Positions 10,132 to 19,120 of a stretch of 64,000 nt of DNA are shown here, piece after piece. The notes beneath the pieces are model-generated. The model did not search any database and was not told the DNA's origin. It was given only the letters and a program-made list of their open reading frames with translations. Source of the DNA: Mesorhizobium sp. CU3 (lineage in GTDB: Bacteria; Pseudomonadota; Alphaproteobacteria; Rhizobiales; Rhizobiaceae); assembly GCF_006442965.1 (NCBI RefSeq), contig NZ_VFWX01000008.1, forward strand, positions 224,339 through 288,338. Reading direction: 5' to 3'. The position numbers and the translations under genes are program-made. Position 1 is the stretch's first letter, and every line of letters begins with the position of its first letter.

Positions 10132-11424
10132 ATGGGTGTTGAGGTAAGCCGTCTGTCGAACGGCCTGACAGTCGCCACCGAAACCCTTCCAAGCATCGAA
10201 TCGGTTGCCATGGGCGCCTGGGTCAAATCCGGCGCCCGCAATGAACGCGATGAAGAGCATGGCATGGCCCATCTGCTCGAGCACATGGCGTTCAAGGGCA
10301 CCAAGCGCCGCAGCGCTTTTCAAATTGCTTCGGAAATCGAGAATGTCGGCGGCGAGATCAACGCCGCCACCAGCGTCGAGACCACCTCCTACTATGCCAG
10401 GGTGCTTTCGGACGATGTGCCGCTGGCCGTCGATATCCTGTCCGACATCCTGCAGGAATCGGAATTCGACCCGGAAGAGCTGGAGCGCGAGCAGCATGTG
10501 ATCCTGCAGGAGATCGGCGCCGCGCACGACACGCCCGACGACATCGTCTTCGACCGCTTCACCGAAACCGCCTTCCGCCACCAGACCATCGGCCGCTCGA
10601 TCCTCGGCACGCCGGAAACGGTCAAATCCTTCACCTCCAAGCAGTTGCACGACTTCATCGAGCGGCAATACAGCGCCGACCGCATGGTGGTCGTGGCCGC
10701 CGGGGACGTCAAACACGACGCTTTCGTGCGCGAGGTCGAGAAACGGCTCGGCGGCTTCCGCGCCAAGGCCGAAAGCAACATTCCGCAATATGCGCAATAT
10801 GTCGGTGGCGATTTCCGCGAGGATCGGGACCTGATGGATGCGCAGATCGTGCTCGGCTTCGAGGGCCGCGCCTATCACGTGCGCGACTTCTACGCCTCAC
10901 AGGTGCTGTCGATGATTTTAGGCGGCGGCATGTCCTCCAGGCTTTTCCAGGAAGTGCGCGAGAAGCGCGGCCTCTGCTACTCGGTCTACGCCTTCCACTG
11001 GGGCTTTTCCGACACCGGCATTTTCGGCGTGCATGCCGCGACCGGGCAGAGCGACATCGCCAAGCTGGTGCCGGTGATCATCGACGAATTGCAAAAGGCC
11101 GGCGAAAGCATCGAGCAGGAAGAGCTCGACCGGGCGCGCGCGCAGTATCGCGCGGGCCTCATCATGTCGGCCGAAAGCCCGGCCAGCCGCGCCTCGCAGA
11201 TCGCGCGGCAGCTGCTTTTGTTCGGGCGGCCGATCGCCAAGGAGGAATTGATGGAGCGGCTTTCGGCGCTGACCGTCGAGCGGCTCACCGATTTGTCGTC
11301 GCGGCTGTTCTCGACCAAGCCGACGCTCACCGCGGTCGGCCCCGTGGGCACGCTTGCGCCCTACGAGGCAATCCTCGAATCGCTTGCGGGTCCGCAGACG
11401 ACGGCCCGCCGGCTAGCCGTCTGA
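10132..11424 (+). CDS. M16 family zinc metallopeptidase (processing-peptidase-like)
   Basis: 430-aa protein of the pitrilysin/mitochondrial processing peptidase family. The inverted zinc motif HLLEH (His47, Glu50, His51) is intact, and the downstream acidic helix (EELEREQHVILQEI) supplies the third zinc ligand. The C-terminal M16 domain has the usual GGGMSSRLFQEVREKRG segment. No signal peptide is seen, so it should act in the cytoplasm. The location directly after thrC is conserved in rhizobia. Natural substrates of these bacterial homologues are largely unknown. Confidence 0.93.
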   Translation: MGVEVSRLSNGLTVATETLPSIESVAMGAWVKSGARNERDEEHGMAHLLEHMAFKGTKRRSAFQIASEIENVGGEINAATSVETTSYYARVLSDDVPLAVDILSDILQESEFDPEELEREQHVILQEIGAAHDTPDDIVFDRFTETAFRHQTIGRSILGTPETVKSFTSKQLHDFIERQYSADRMVVVAAGDVKHDAFVREVEKRLGGFRAKAESNIPQYAQYVGGDFREDRDLMDAQIVLGFEGRAYHVRDFYASQVLSMILGGGMSSRLFQEVREKRGLCYSVYAFHWGFSDTGIFGVHAATGQSDIAKLVPVIIDELQKAGESIEQEELDRARAQYRAGLIMSAESPASRASQIARQLLLFGRPIAKEELMERLSALTVERLTDLSSRLFSTKPTLTAVGPVGTLAPYEAILESLAGPQTTARRLAV

Positions 11425-11441
11425 CCTCAGTTCTAAGAGCC

Positions 11442-12038
11442 GTGTTCGCGCTCCCTTTCTTTCGCCGCGACCTGCCGGCGCTGAAGGGCGACAAGGTCAC
11501 ACTGCGCGTGCCCTTCACCAACGACTACCGCGAGTGGTCCACCGTACGGGGCGAAAGCCGCGCCTTCTTGGAACCCTGGGAGCCGCGCTGGCAGCCGGAC
11601 GAGCTCGACCGCACCGCCTGGCGGCTGCGCATCAGCCGCTACCGCGAGGACTATGCGCAAGGCACGGCGATCGCCTTCTTCATCTTCGAGAAATCGAGCG
11701 GCAAGCTGGCCGGCGGCATCACGCTCGGCAACATCCGCCACGGCGTCGCGCAAAGCGGCCATGTCGGCTACTGGATCGGCGAGCGTTTCGGCGGCCGCGG
11801 CCTGATGACCGACGCCGTCAGGCTGGTGTCGCGCTTCGCCTTCGATACGCTCAGGTTGCACCGGATCGAAGCTGCCTGTATTCCCGACAACGCCCGATCG
11901 ATCCGCGTGCTTGAAAAAGCCGGATTCCGGCGCGAAGGACTGCTGCGATCCTATCTCAGGATCAACGGCGTCTGGCAGGATCACTACCTCTACGCCCGGA
12001 TCGCGGACGATCCGCCGGGCGATGGAACGAAGGGCTGA
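11442..12038 (+). CDS. GNAT acetyltransferase, RimJ/RimL type
   Basis: 198-aa acetyltransferase of the RimJ/RimL group, which acetylate ribosomal protein N-termini or other amines. The fold shows the beta-bulge segment GGITLGNIRHG, the acetyl-CoA loop around GERFGGRGLMTDA and the C-terminal motif CIPDNARSIRVLEKAGF. The start is GTG 11442, 17 bp after the M16 gene; no ATG fits the conserved N-terminus. It is followed after 2 bp by the GGDEF/EAL gene, so thrC through 14929 may be one transcription unit. Target unknown. Confidence 0.88.
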   Translation: MFALPFFRRDLPALKGDKVTLRVPFTNDYREWSTVRGESRAFLEPWEPRWQPDELDRTAWRLRISRYREDYAQGTAIAFFIFEKSSGKLAGGITLGNIRHGVAQSGHVGYWIGERFGGRGLMTDAVRLVSRFAFDTLRLHRIEAACIPDNARSIRVLEKAGFRREGLLRSYLRINGVWQDHYLYARIADDPPGDGTKG

Positions 12039-12040
12039 AT

Positions 12041-14929
12041 GTGACGAATTTCTCGCGATTCGCGTCGCTGTTCGCCCTTATCCTGGCGGTCATCATCAGT
12101 TTTTCCGCTGCCGTGCCGGCATTGGCCGTCGAGCCGATCAAGATCGCGCGCGACGACAAGGCGCTCGACCTGTCGCGCGCCGTCGAGATCTACCGGAACC
12201 AGGGCGACAATTTCCAGGTTTCGACAGCGCCCGGCCCGGACGGCATCGTGCGGCGCATCGAGGTCGAGGCCAATGACGCGCGCTCGAGCGGGGACTGGGC
12301 CGTCTTTGCGCTAGCCAACACCACAGACCAGCAGCTCGACCGGCTGATCGTGGCGCCGCATTTCCGACTGGTGAATTCCGGCATCTTCTGGCCCGACCTC
12401 GGTTCGACCCGCATCGTGGCGATCACGCCCAGCGAAGGTTTCGCGCTCGATCGCCAGAGCAGCCCCGACGCCGACGTCTTCCGGGTGACGCTGAACCCCG
12501 GCACTGTGGTGACCTTCATTGCCGAGCTCGCTTCGCCGAAGCTGCCGCAGGTCTATCTGTGGGAGCCGGATTCCTACAAGGACTCGGTCAATTCCTACAC
12601 GCTGTTCCGCGGCATCGTCATCGGCATCGCCGGGCTTCTGGCGCTGTTTTTGACCATTCTGTTCGTGGTCAAGGGCACCTCGATGTTCCCGGCCACGGCA
12701 GCGCTCGCCTGGGCGGTGCTGGCCTATATCTGCGTCGATTTCGGTTTCCTCAACAAGGTCATCGAGATATCGCCCGGCAACGAGCAGATATGGCGGGCGG
12801 GTACGGAAGTCGCGCTTGCCGGCACCTTCGTCGTCTTCCTGTTCGCCTATCTCAACCTCAACCGCTGGCACGGCCATTTCAGCTATGGCGCGCTGGTCTG
12901 GATCCTCGGTCTGCTGCTGATCGCGGGCGTCGCCATCGTCGATCCGGCGGTCGCCGCCGGCATCGCCCGCATCTCGTTTGCCGCCACCGCGCTGACCGGC
13001 CTCGGGCTGATCATCTTCCTCGGCATCCGTGGCTATGACCGCGCCATCATGCTGGTGCCGAGCTGGGTGATGGTGCTCCTATGGCTATGCGGGTCGTGGA
13101 TGGCGATTACCGGCATGCTCGACAACGACATCGCGCAGCCGGCACTGGGCGGCGGGTTGATCCTGATCATCCTTTTGATCGGCTTCACCGTCATGCAGCA
13201 TGCCTTTGCCGGCGGCGGGGCGCATCAGGGCCTGTTCTCAGACCTCGAGCGCCAGGCGCTGGCCGTTGCCGGCTCGGGCGACATCGTCTGGGACTGGGAC
13301 GTGCTGCGCGACCGCGTGGTGACCAAGCCCGACATCAGCCTGCAGCTTGGTCTCGCGCCCAACAGCCTGGGGGGGGCCGCCCGCAACTGGCTGCCGGTGC
13401 TGCATGCCGACGACCGCGACACCTTCCGCACCACGCTCGACGTGGTGCTCGAACACCGGCGCGGCAAGGTCTCGCAGAATTTCCGCCTGCGCGGCGCGGA
13501 TGGCCATTATCACTGGTTCTCGCTGCGCGCCCGCCCGGTGATCGGCTCCGACGGCGAGGTGATCCGCTGCGTCGGCACAATGGTCGACGTCACCGAGCAG
13601 AAAAAATCCGAGGAAAGGCTGCTGCACGACGCCGTGCACGACAACCTGACCGGCCTGCCGAACCGCGAATTGTTCATGAACCGGCTGGAGGCGATCATCT
13701 CGATCGCCCGCACCGAGGACAAGGTGCGTCCGACCGTCTTCATCATCGACATCGACCGCTTCAAGCAGGTCAATGACGGGCTCGGCATCTCGGCCGGCGA
13801 TACCATCCTGCTCACTGTCGCGCGGCGCCTGCATCGGCTCCTGAAACCCAAGGATTCGCTGTCGCGCTTTGCCGGCGACCAGTTCGCGCTGATGCTGCTC
13901 TCCGAACAGGACCCCGCCCGCATCGCCGCCATGGCCGATGCCATCAAGCATGCGATCAACAATCCGATCACCTTCGCCAAGCGCGAGATCGTGCTGACCG
14001 CCTCGATCGGCCTGATCACCTGGACGACGGCGCAGAGCTCGGCAGAGGACATGGTCAAGGACGCCGAGCTTGCCATGCACCAGGCCAAGCGCTTCGGCGG
14101 CGACCGCATCGAGCCGTTCCGGCCGGCCTTCCGCACCGTCGGCACCGACCGGCTGCAATTCGAATCCGACCTTCGCCGCGCCATCGAGCGACGCGAGTTC
14201 ACGCTGGCCTACCAGCCGATCGTGCGGCTGGAGGACGGCACCGTCGCCGGCTTCGAGGCCCTGTTGCGTTGGGACCACCCCAGGCGCGGCATGATCCCGC
14301 CGGGCGATTTCATCCCGGTGGCGGAAAATTGCGGGCTGATCGTGCAACTCGGCCTGTTCGCCATGCAGCAGGCGGCCGAGGATCTCGCCACCTGGCAAAA
14401 GCAGATCGGCGATGCGCCGCTGTCGGTCTCGGTCAATCTTTCCAGCCGGCAGTTGATCCGCCGCGACCTGGTCAGCGACGTGCGCTCGGTCATCGCGCGC
14501 GCCAATCTGAAGCCGCGCTGCTTCAGGCTGGAGCTCACCGAATCCCTGGTCATGGACAATCCCGAGCAGACCGCGCATGTGCTGACCAAGCTCAAGCAGC
14601 TCGGCATCGGGCTCTCGCTCGACGATTTCGGTACCGGCTATTCGTCGCTATCCTACCTGACGCGCTTCCCCTTCGACACGATCAAGATCGACAAGAGTTT
14701 TGTCGACGACGCGACGCCGAAGCGCGCCGTGCTGCTCAAATCCATGGTCAACATGGCGCATGAGCTGGGCTTGTCCGTGGTCGCCGAAGGCATCTCCGAC
14801 GAAAGCGACGCGCTGGAACTGCGCCAGATGGGCTGCGAATATGTGCAGAGCTTCATGTTCGGCGCGCCGATGCCCGGCGATCAGGTGCTGAAGACGCTGA
14901 GGGAGCAGTATCCGCTGACGCAGGCTTAG
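12041..14929 (+). CDS. Membrane-bound PAS-GGDEF-EAL protein, probable c-di-GMP phosphodiesterase
   Basis: 962-aa sensor from GTG 12041. Order: signal peptide (about 1-29), an extracytoplasmic beta-rich domain (30-185), about seven membrane segments (188-395; 7TM-DISM-like), PAS (about 410-520), GGDEF (530-695) and EAL (715-960). The GGDEF signature is degenerate, AGDQF at 611-615, with the catalytic Glu replaced by Gln, so cyclase activity is unlikely. The EAL domain keeps EAL (739-741), SVNLSSRQL, ELTES, DDFGTGYSS (from 861), IKIDKSF and VVAEGI, so it should hydrolyse c-di-GMP, possibly with the GGDEF domain as a GTP sensor. The signal is unknown. Confidence 0.93.
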   Translation: MTNFSRFASLFALILAVIISFSAAVPALAVEPIKIARDDKALDLSRAVEIYRNQGDNFQVSTAPGPDGIVRRIEVEANDARSSGDWAVFALANTTDQQLDRLIVAPHFRLVNSGIFWPDLGSTRIVAITPSEGFALDRQSSPDADVFRVTLNPGTVVTFIAELASPKLPQVYLWEPDSYKDSVNSYTLFRGIVIGIAGLLALFLTILFVVKGTSMFPATAALAWAVLAYICVDFGFLNKVIEISPGNEQIWRAGTEVALAGTFVVFLFAYLNLNRWHGHFSYGALVWILGLLLIAGVAIVDPAVAAGIARISFAATALTGLGLIIFLGIRGYDRAIMLVPSWVMVLLWLCGSWMAITGMLDNDIAQPALGGGLILIILLIGFTVMQHAFAGGGAHQGLFSDLERQALAVAGSGDIVWDWDVLRDRVVTKPDISLQLGLAPNSLGGAARNWLPVLHADDRDTFRTTLDVVLEHRRGKVSQNFRLRGADGHYHWFSLRARPVIGSDGEVIRCVGTMVDVTEQKKSEERLLHDAVHDNLTGLPNRELFMNRLEAIISIARTEDKVRPTVFIIDIDRFKQVNDGLGISAGDTILLTVARRLHRLLKPKDSLSRFAGDQFALMLLSEQDPARIAAMADAIKHAINNPITFAKREIVLTASIGLITWTTAQSSAEDMVKDAELAMHQAKRFGGDRIEPFRPAFRTVGTDRLQFESDLRRAIERREFTLAYQPIVRLEDGTVAGFEALLRWDHPRRGMIPPGDFIPVAENCGLIVQLGLFAMQQAAEDLATWQKQIGDAPLSVSVNLSSRQLIRRDLVSDVRSVIARANLKPRCFRLELTESLVMDNPEQTAHVLTKLKQLGIGLSLDDFGTGYSSLSYLTRFPFDTIKIDKSFVDDATPKRAVLLKSMVNMAHELGLSVVAEGISDESDALELRQMGCEYVQSFMFGAPMPGDQVLKTLREQYPLTQA

Positions 14930-15008
14930 GTCAGGAATGCCTGGTGCAACCTGTCGTTCTGGTGGAGCAACAGAGCCCTTTGCGATTGGCCGTGGCACCC
15001 ATCACGGT

Positions 15009-15165
15009 CGTCATCCTCGGGCTTGACCCGAGGATCCATGCCGCGACGTTAAAGCGTTGAAAACGGTGCAGAATTCTGCACCGTTGCACTCTATGGTCGA
15101 TGGAACGGCATGGATCCTAGGGTCTGCGCGCGTCGCTACGCTCCTTGCTCCGCCCTAGGATGACG
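15009..15165. repeat. Mosaic palindromic intergenic element, copy 1
   Basis: Long imperfect inverted repeat. The left arm starts CGTCATCCTCGGG and contains ACCCGAGGATCCATGCC; the right arm is its reverse complement with an extra block of roughly 25 bp (CGTCGCTACGCTCC region). The centre holds a perfect 24-bp palindrome at 15062-15085 built on GAATTC. A tail (GACGAAGTTCGAGGGGCTTC) runs on from 15162 towards yqgE. The same element occurs in the opposite orientation at 57213-57450. It fills most of the 280-bp gap between two convergent genes; I see no gene in it. Confidence 0.85.
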
Positions 15166-15209
15166 AAGTTCGAGGGGCTTCGGCCAACCTCGAAGGATGA
15201 CGTAGGCGC

Positions 15210-15818
15210 TTAAGCGTGCCCCGCCGCTGCGCTCAGATGCGCGAGGTCGATGCCGATCGAGGCGAGGATGCGGTCGTATTTGCGCTCGATGTCGGTGTCG
15301 AACAAGAGTTCGGGCGTCGCCGGGCAGGTCAGCCAGCCATTCTCGGCGATCTCGGTTTCGAGCTGGCCGGCGCCCCAGCCGGAATAGCCGAGCGCCATCA
15401 GCGCGTGGCGCGGCCCGCGCCCTGTCGAGATGGCGCGCAATATGTCGACCGTGGCGGTCAGGCAGATGTCGTCGGAGACGTTGAGCGAGGATTCCACACG
15501 GTAGTCGCCGGAATGCAGCACGAAGCCGCGGCTGCGGTCGACCGGTCCGCCATTGCGCACGACGAAATCGCGCGTATGCGCCGGCAGGCGGATCGCTTCC
15601 TGCTCGTTCATGATGCCGAGTTGCACAAGCAGGTCCGGAAACAGCATCTGCTGGGTCTGGTTGATGATGAGGCCCATCGCGCCCTCGTCGCTGTGGGCGC
15701 AGATGTAGATGACGGAGCGCGCGAAGCGGTCGTCCTTCATGCCGGGCATGGCAATCAGGAACTGGTCGTCGAGGAAGCCGCGTCCGGCGGCCGCCTTCTT
15801 GTTGCGCAGCAAGTCCAT
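15210..15818 (-). CDS. YqgE/AlgH family protein (DUF179)
   Basis: 202-aa protein of the UPF0301/YqgE family, widely conserved in proteobacteria but without a settled biochemical role; the Pseudomonas homologue AlgH affects alginate regulation. The conserved N-terminal block is [19 protein letters not shown], followed by [13 protein letters not shown] and, later, [14 protein letters not shown]. The start ATG 15818 is the only one that keeps this block complete. Cytoplasmic; no signal peptide. Confidence 0.93.
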   Translation of the reverse strand: MDLLRNKKAAAGRGFLDDQFLIAMPGMKDDRFARSVIYICAHSDEGAMGLIINQTQQMLFPDLLVQLGIMNEQEAIRLPAHTRDFVVRNGGPVDRSRGFVLHSGDYRVESSLNVSDDICLTATVDILRAISTGRGPRHALMALGYSGWGAGQLETEIAENGWLTCPATPELLFDTDIERKYDRILASIGIDLAHLSAAAGHA

Positions 15819-15945
15819 AAATGAGAGCGTAACCCGTTTCCGCAGCGCCGAAAAGATGGTGCCTTTGGCCTATGTCACGCAAATATGATACGGGCGGCAC
15901 GATGAAGACATTGCGCGGCCAAGAACGGACGGTCAAATCACCGCC

Positions 15946-16752
15946 ATGCGATACGTGAAGATCCTTGCTCTCGGCGTCGTTCTCGGATGGGCGACTGGTG
16001 TGCCGGCGGAGGCTTCGTCCTCGATCTGGTACAATTCGGAAGGCGGCAAGGTGCGGCTGGTGACCGCCGGAAAACCGGATGAATCCGGCAAGATCCACGG
16101 CGTGCTCGACATCGCGTTGAAACCCGGCTGGAAGACCTATTGGCGCGATCCTGGCGATGCCGGGGTGCCGCCGCAGCTCGACATATCGGGCAGCACGAAC
16201 ATCGCCGATGTGCGTTTGATGTTCCCGCCGCCGCAGCGGCATGACGACGGCTACGGCAAATGGGCGGGCTATGACCGACCGGTCTCGCTTCCGGTGACCT
16301 TCACGCTTGCCGCGCCCGGCCAGCCGGCGACGATCGACGCCAACATCTTCCTCGGCATTTGCCAGACGATCTGCATTCCGGTGCAGACGCGGCTCAGCGT
16401 CGACCCGGCCTCCGACCCGGACAATGCGGAAGACGCGGCGGTGGTGAAGACGGCGCAAGCCATGCTGCCCGAGCCGTCGCGGCCGGATTTCAGCGTCAGC
16501 ATGCTGCCCGGCGACCACGAGACGCTGGTCGTCCAGGCGCAGTCGCCGGGCGATCCGGAAGCCGTCGACTTCTTCATCGCCGGCGAGCGCGACTACATGT
16601 TCGGCGCGCCGGTGCGCAGCGAGAAGGACGGCAAGCTGGTGTTCACCGTGCCGATCCTAGACCGGCCGGCGGCGACGCCCACGGATGGCGGACTCTATTA
16701 TACGCTGACCAGCGCGGAAGGTTCGGTGGACGGGCTCTTGCCTTTCCCTTGA
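15946..16752 (+). CDS. Secreted DsbD-alpha-like protein (thiol:disulfide interchange N-domain)
   Basis: 268-aa protein with a Sec signal peptide (about 1-24, cleavage near PAEA-SS) and one domain resembling the periplasmic N-terminal domain of DsbD. The paired cysteines lie in GICQTICIP, as in DsbD-alpha, and typical core motifs include PGWKTYWRDPGDAG and DGYGKWAGYDRP. The membrane and C-terminal domains of DsbD are absent, so it must receive electrons from another protein such as a CcdA-like carrier not seen here. It precedes a peroxiredoxin gene by 130 bp, which suggests a redox role. Confidence 0.87.
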   Translation: MRYVKILALGVVLGWATGVPAEASSSIWYNSEGGKVRLVTAGKPDESGKIHGVLDIALKPGWKTYWRDPGDAGVPPQLDISGSTNIADVRLMFPPPQRHDDGYGKWAGYDRPVSLPVTFTLAAPGQPATIDANIFLGICQTICIPVQTRLSVDPASDPDNAEDAAVVKTAQAMLPEPSRPDFSVSMLPGDHETLVVQAQSPGDPEAVDFFIAGERDYMFGAPVRSEKDGKLVFTVPILDRPAATPTDGGLYYTLTSAEGSVDGLLPFP

Positions 16753-16882
16753 TCCAGGCGACCTTGGGCCGAAAATTCCGACCGACGCGCTTCTGGAACG
16801 ATGCTCAGAGGTTGCTGGCGGCCGCTCAGTCCGATATCGAAGGCATCGATCCTTCCCATCCATCCCCCCAGCGAGGCTTCCC

Positions 16883-17365
16883 ATGACGATTTCGGTTGGC
16901 GAAAAACTGCCCGGCGCGACTTTCAAGATCATGACCGCGGACGGCGCCAAGCCGATCACGGGAGACGAGATTTTCGCCGGCAAGAAGGTGGTGCTGTTCG
17001 GCGTCCCCGGCGCCTTCACGCCAACCTGCTCCAACAACCATTTGCCGGGTTATCTCGAAAATCATGACGCCATCCTGGCGCGCGGCGTCGACACGATCGC
17101 CGTCGTCTCGGTCAACGACGTGCATGTGATGGGCGCCTGGGCGCGCTTCACCGGCGGCGAAGGCAAGATCCTCTACCTCGCCGACGGCAGCGCCGATTTC
17201 GCCAAGTCGGTCGGCCTCGACAACGATCTTTCCACCGCCGGCATGGGCCTGCGCTCGAAGCGGTTTTCGATGATCGTCGACGACGGCAAGGTCACCGCGA
17301 TCAACGTCGAGACCAAGCCGGGTGTCGACGAAAGCGGCGCGGCCAAGATCCTCGAGCAGCTCTAG
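16883..17365 (+). CDS. Peroxiredoxin, Prx5 type
   Basis: 160-aa thiol peroxidase reducing hydrogen peroxide and organic peroxides. The peroxidatic Cys lies in PGAFTPTCSNNHLPGY, the Prx5-family signature. VSVNDVHVMGAW and ADFAKSVGLDNDL fit the same group. It has no glutaredoxin domain, so it needs an external thiol donor. No signal peptide: cytoplasmic. It follows the DsbD-alpha-like gene on the same strand. Confidence 0.94.
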   Translation: MTISVGEKLPGATFKIMTADGAKPITGDEIFAGKKVVLFGVPGAFTPTCSNNHLPGYLENHDAILARGVDTIAVVSVNDVHVMGAWARFTGGEGKILYLADGSADFAKSVGLDNDLSTAGMGLRSKRFSMIVDDGKVTAINVETKPGVDESGAAKILEQL

Positions 17366-17373
17366 ATAAGGAT

Positions 17374-17402
17374 GACGCTTCGTTGACCCGCCATCCTGAT
17401 CT
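17374..17402. repeat. Short intergenic repeat, copy A
   Basis: The stretch begins GACGCTTCGTT and ends CCATCCTGATCT. A near-identical stretch occurs at 35562-35590. Both lie near the end of a coding sequence and both are followed within about 20 bp by a GGCAT-containing palindrome arm. Probably one building block of composite rhizobial repeats. Confidence 0.6.
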
Positions 17403-17415
17403 CATTCTTTGTTGG

Positions 17416-17462
17416 GGCATGATCTTGTCCGAAAACCGGTTCCCACTTTTCGGGATCATGCC
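17416..17462. repeat. REP-like palindrome abutting the DUF2938 start codon
   Basis: Arms GGCATGATC (17416-17424) and GATCATGCC (17454-17462) are perfect inverted repeats; inside them CCGAAAA pairs with TTTTCGG. The right arm ends at the base before ATG 17463, so the ribosome binding region of that gene lies inside the palindrome. It is of the kind found in many intergenic copies in rhizobial genomes. Confidence 0.75.
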
Positions 17463-17942
17463 ATGATGCTCGACATCCTCTGGCGAGGGGTGGCGATCGG
17501 CATCGGCGCCACCGTGCTCATGGATATCTGGGCGATCATCCTCAACAAGGCGATCGGCCAACCCTTGCCCAATTGGGGCATGGTCGGACGCTGGGTCCGG
17601 CATCTGCCGCAAAGGGTGTTCCACGACGATATCGGCAAGGCCGCGCCCTATGCGCATGAGAAGGCGCTCGGCTGGGTCTTTCACTACCTGGTCGGCATCC
17701 TTTACGGCGTGATCCTGGTCGTGCTCGCCGGCGCGGACTGGCTAGCCAACCCGACCTTCCTGCCGGCTTTCATCCTCGGCATCGTCACGGTCGGCGCCGG
17801 CTGGTTTCTGCTGGCGCCAGGCATGGGCGCCGGCTGGGCGGCGTCCAAAACGCCCAATCCGACGAAGGTGCGCGCGCTCAACCTCGTGGCGCACACGGTG
17901 TTCGCCTTCGGAATGTTCTCGACGGCGCTGCTGATCCGGTGA
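17463..17942 (+). CDS. DUF2938 family membrane protein
   Basis: 159-aa integral membrane protein of the DUF2938 family, function unknown. About four hydrophobic helices are visible: near the N-terminus (GVAIGIGATVLMDIWAII), at about 82-98, at about 100-122 and at the C-terminus. Conserved-looking polar segments are GRWVRHLPQRVFHDDIG and GAGWAASKTPNP. I place the start at ATG 17463, directly after the palindrome, because longer readings translate the repeat itself; ATG 17466 is equally possible. It converges with the next gene, three bases apart. Confidence 0.78.
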   Translation: MMLDILWRGVAIGIGATVLMDIWAIILNKAIGQPLPNWGMVGRWVRHLPQRVFHDDIGKAAPYAHEKALGWVFHYLVGILYGVILVVLAGADWLANPTFLPAFILGIVTVGAGWFLLAPGMGAGWAASKTPNPTKVRALNLVAHTVFAFGMFSTALLIR

Positions 17943-17945
17943 ACG

Positions 17946-18533
17946 TCAATTGCCGTCTGGTGGCCGGACATCTATCGGCCGCCATTTGTGAAGAACGCGG
18001 CGCGAGCCGGTATCCCAAGCAAAATAATTGCCGCCGCCCGCCGGCTGATCCGCCTCGCGGCTGATTTCCCGCTCGCTGAGATGGAGCAGCAGCAGCGTTC
18101 CGACGCCGCCATGGCCAACGAAAGCGATGTCGGCTTTATTGGTCGCAAGCGCGGTTTCGACCTCGCTGACGATCCGGTCCTGCGCATCGATGGCGCGTTC
18201 CCAACCTCGGATGCTTTCCCGCGGCCTGGCGAAGAACTGGTCGGCGACCGCTTCGAATTCCGGGGGTGGCAGGAAGCCGGTCGCCGAGCGATCGTTCTCA
18301 TGCATCCGCTGTCTCACCTCGACGTCGAGATGAAGATGTCCCGCCAGGACTTCCGCGGTTTCGATCGCCTTGCGCTCAGCGGACGAGACGATGTGCCTTA
18401 TCGAGCCGACCCAAGGCTGGTCGAGCATGGCGACGGCCCTCGCTTGGCCGATGTCGGACAGTCCCCATTCCGGCACCGGAATGTCGGAATCGATGCGGAC
18501 CTGCGGATGCGTGATGTAGTAGGCGATCGGCAC
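17946..18533 (-). CDS. Histidine phosphatase superfamily protein with altered RHG motif
   Basis: 195-aa protein of the phosphoglycerate-mutase-like superfamily. The usual N-terminal RHG is YITHPQV here: His9 remains but the Arg and Gly are lost. The second catalytic His is in VGHGGVGTLLL and the segment SSAERKAIETAEVL matches the family's substrate-binding helix. Either a divergent phosphatase or an inactive relative. It lies 41 bp downstream of rnhA on the same strand, at the end of the ispH-thrB-rnhA group. Confidence 0.8.
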   Translation of the reverse strand: MPIAYYITHPQVRIDSDIPVPEWGLSDIGQARAVAMLDQPWVGSIRHIVSSAERKAIETAEVLAGHLHLDVEVRQRMHENDRSATGFLPPPEFEAVADQFFARPRESIRGWERAIDAQDRIVSEVETALATNKADIAFVGHGGVGTLLLLHLSEREISREADQPAGGGNYFAWDTGSRRVLHKWRPIDVRPPDGN

Positions 18534-18574
18534 GACGTGCTTCTCCGGTCAGAGCGCGGACACGTCCACCGAAA

Positions 18575-19120
18575 TCAATAGCTCTGGGTCGAGCGCCGTG
18601 GCCTCGGGGTTGCCGGCTGCTTTGCCGGGGCGGCCGGCTTTGGCGCCGCTGCCGGCTTCGGTGTCGTCGAGACAGCCGACCCTTTCTTGAACGGCGCCAT
18701 GCCCTCGCGCGCGAGCTCGTCGGCGCGTTCGTTCTCGGGATGGCCGGCATGGCCCTTGACCCAATTCCAGGTGACCTTGTGACGGCGGTTGGCCTCGTCC
18801 AGCGCCTGCCACAGCTCGCCGTTCTTCACCGGCTTCTTGTCGGCGGTCTTCCAGCCATTTTTCTTCCAGCCATGGATCCATTTGGAAATGCCGTCCATGA
18901 CGTATTTGCTGTCGGTGTGCAGCTCGACGGTGCAAGGCTCCTTCAGCGCGTTGAGCGCGGTGATGGCGGCCAGCAGTTCCATGCGGTTGTTGGTCGTCTC
19001 GGCCTCGCCGCCCGACAATTCCTTGGTCTTGCCGTTGAAGCGCAATATGGCGCCCCAGCCGCCCGGCCCGGGATTGCCGGAGCAGGCGCCGTCGGTGAAG
19101 ATTTCAACCTGCTTGTTCAT
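18575..19120 (-). CDS. rnhA: Ribonuclease HI
   Basis: Cleaves the RNA strand of RNA-DNA hybrids. 181 aa: a complete catalytic domain (1-150) plus a Pro/Ala/Lys-rich tail of about 30 residues, longer than the 155-aa E. coli enzyme. The DEDD catalytic residues are in [32 protein letters not shown] and NERADELAR; the His loop is GHAGHPEN. Its start overlaps the thrB stop by ATGA. Confidence 0.97.
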   Translation of the reverse strand: MNKQVEIFTDGACSGNPGPGGWGAILRFNGKTKELSGGEAETTNNRMELLAAITALNALKEPCTVELHTDSKYVMDGISKWIHGWKKNGWKTADKKPVKNGELWQALDEANRRHKVTWNWVKGHAGHPENERADELAREGMAPFKKGSAVSTTPKPAAAPKPAAPAKQPATPRPRRSTQSY

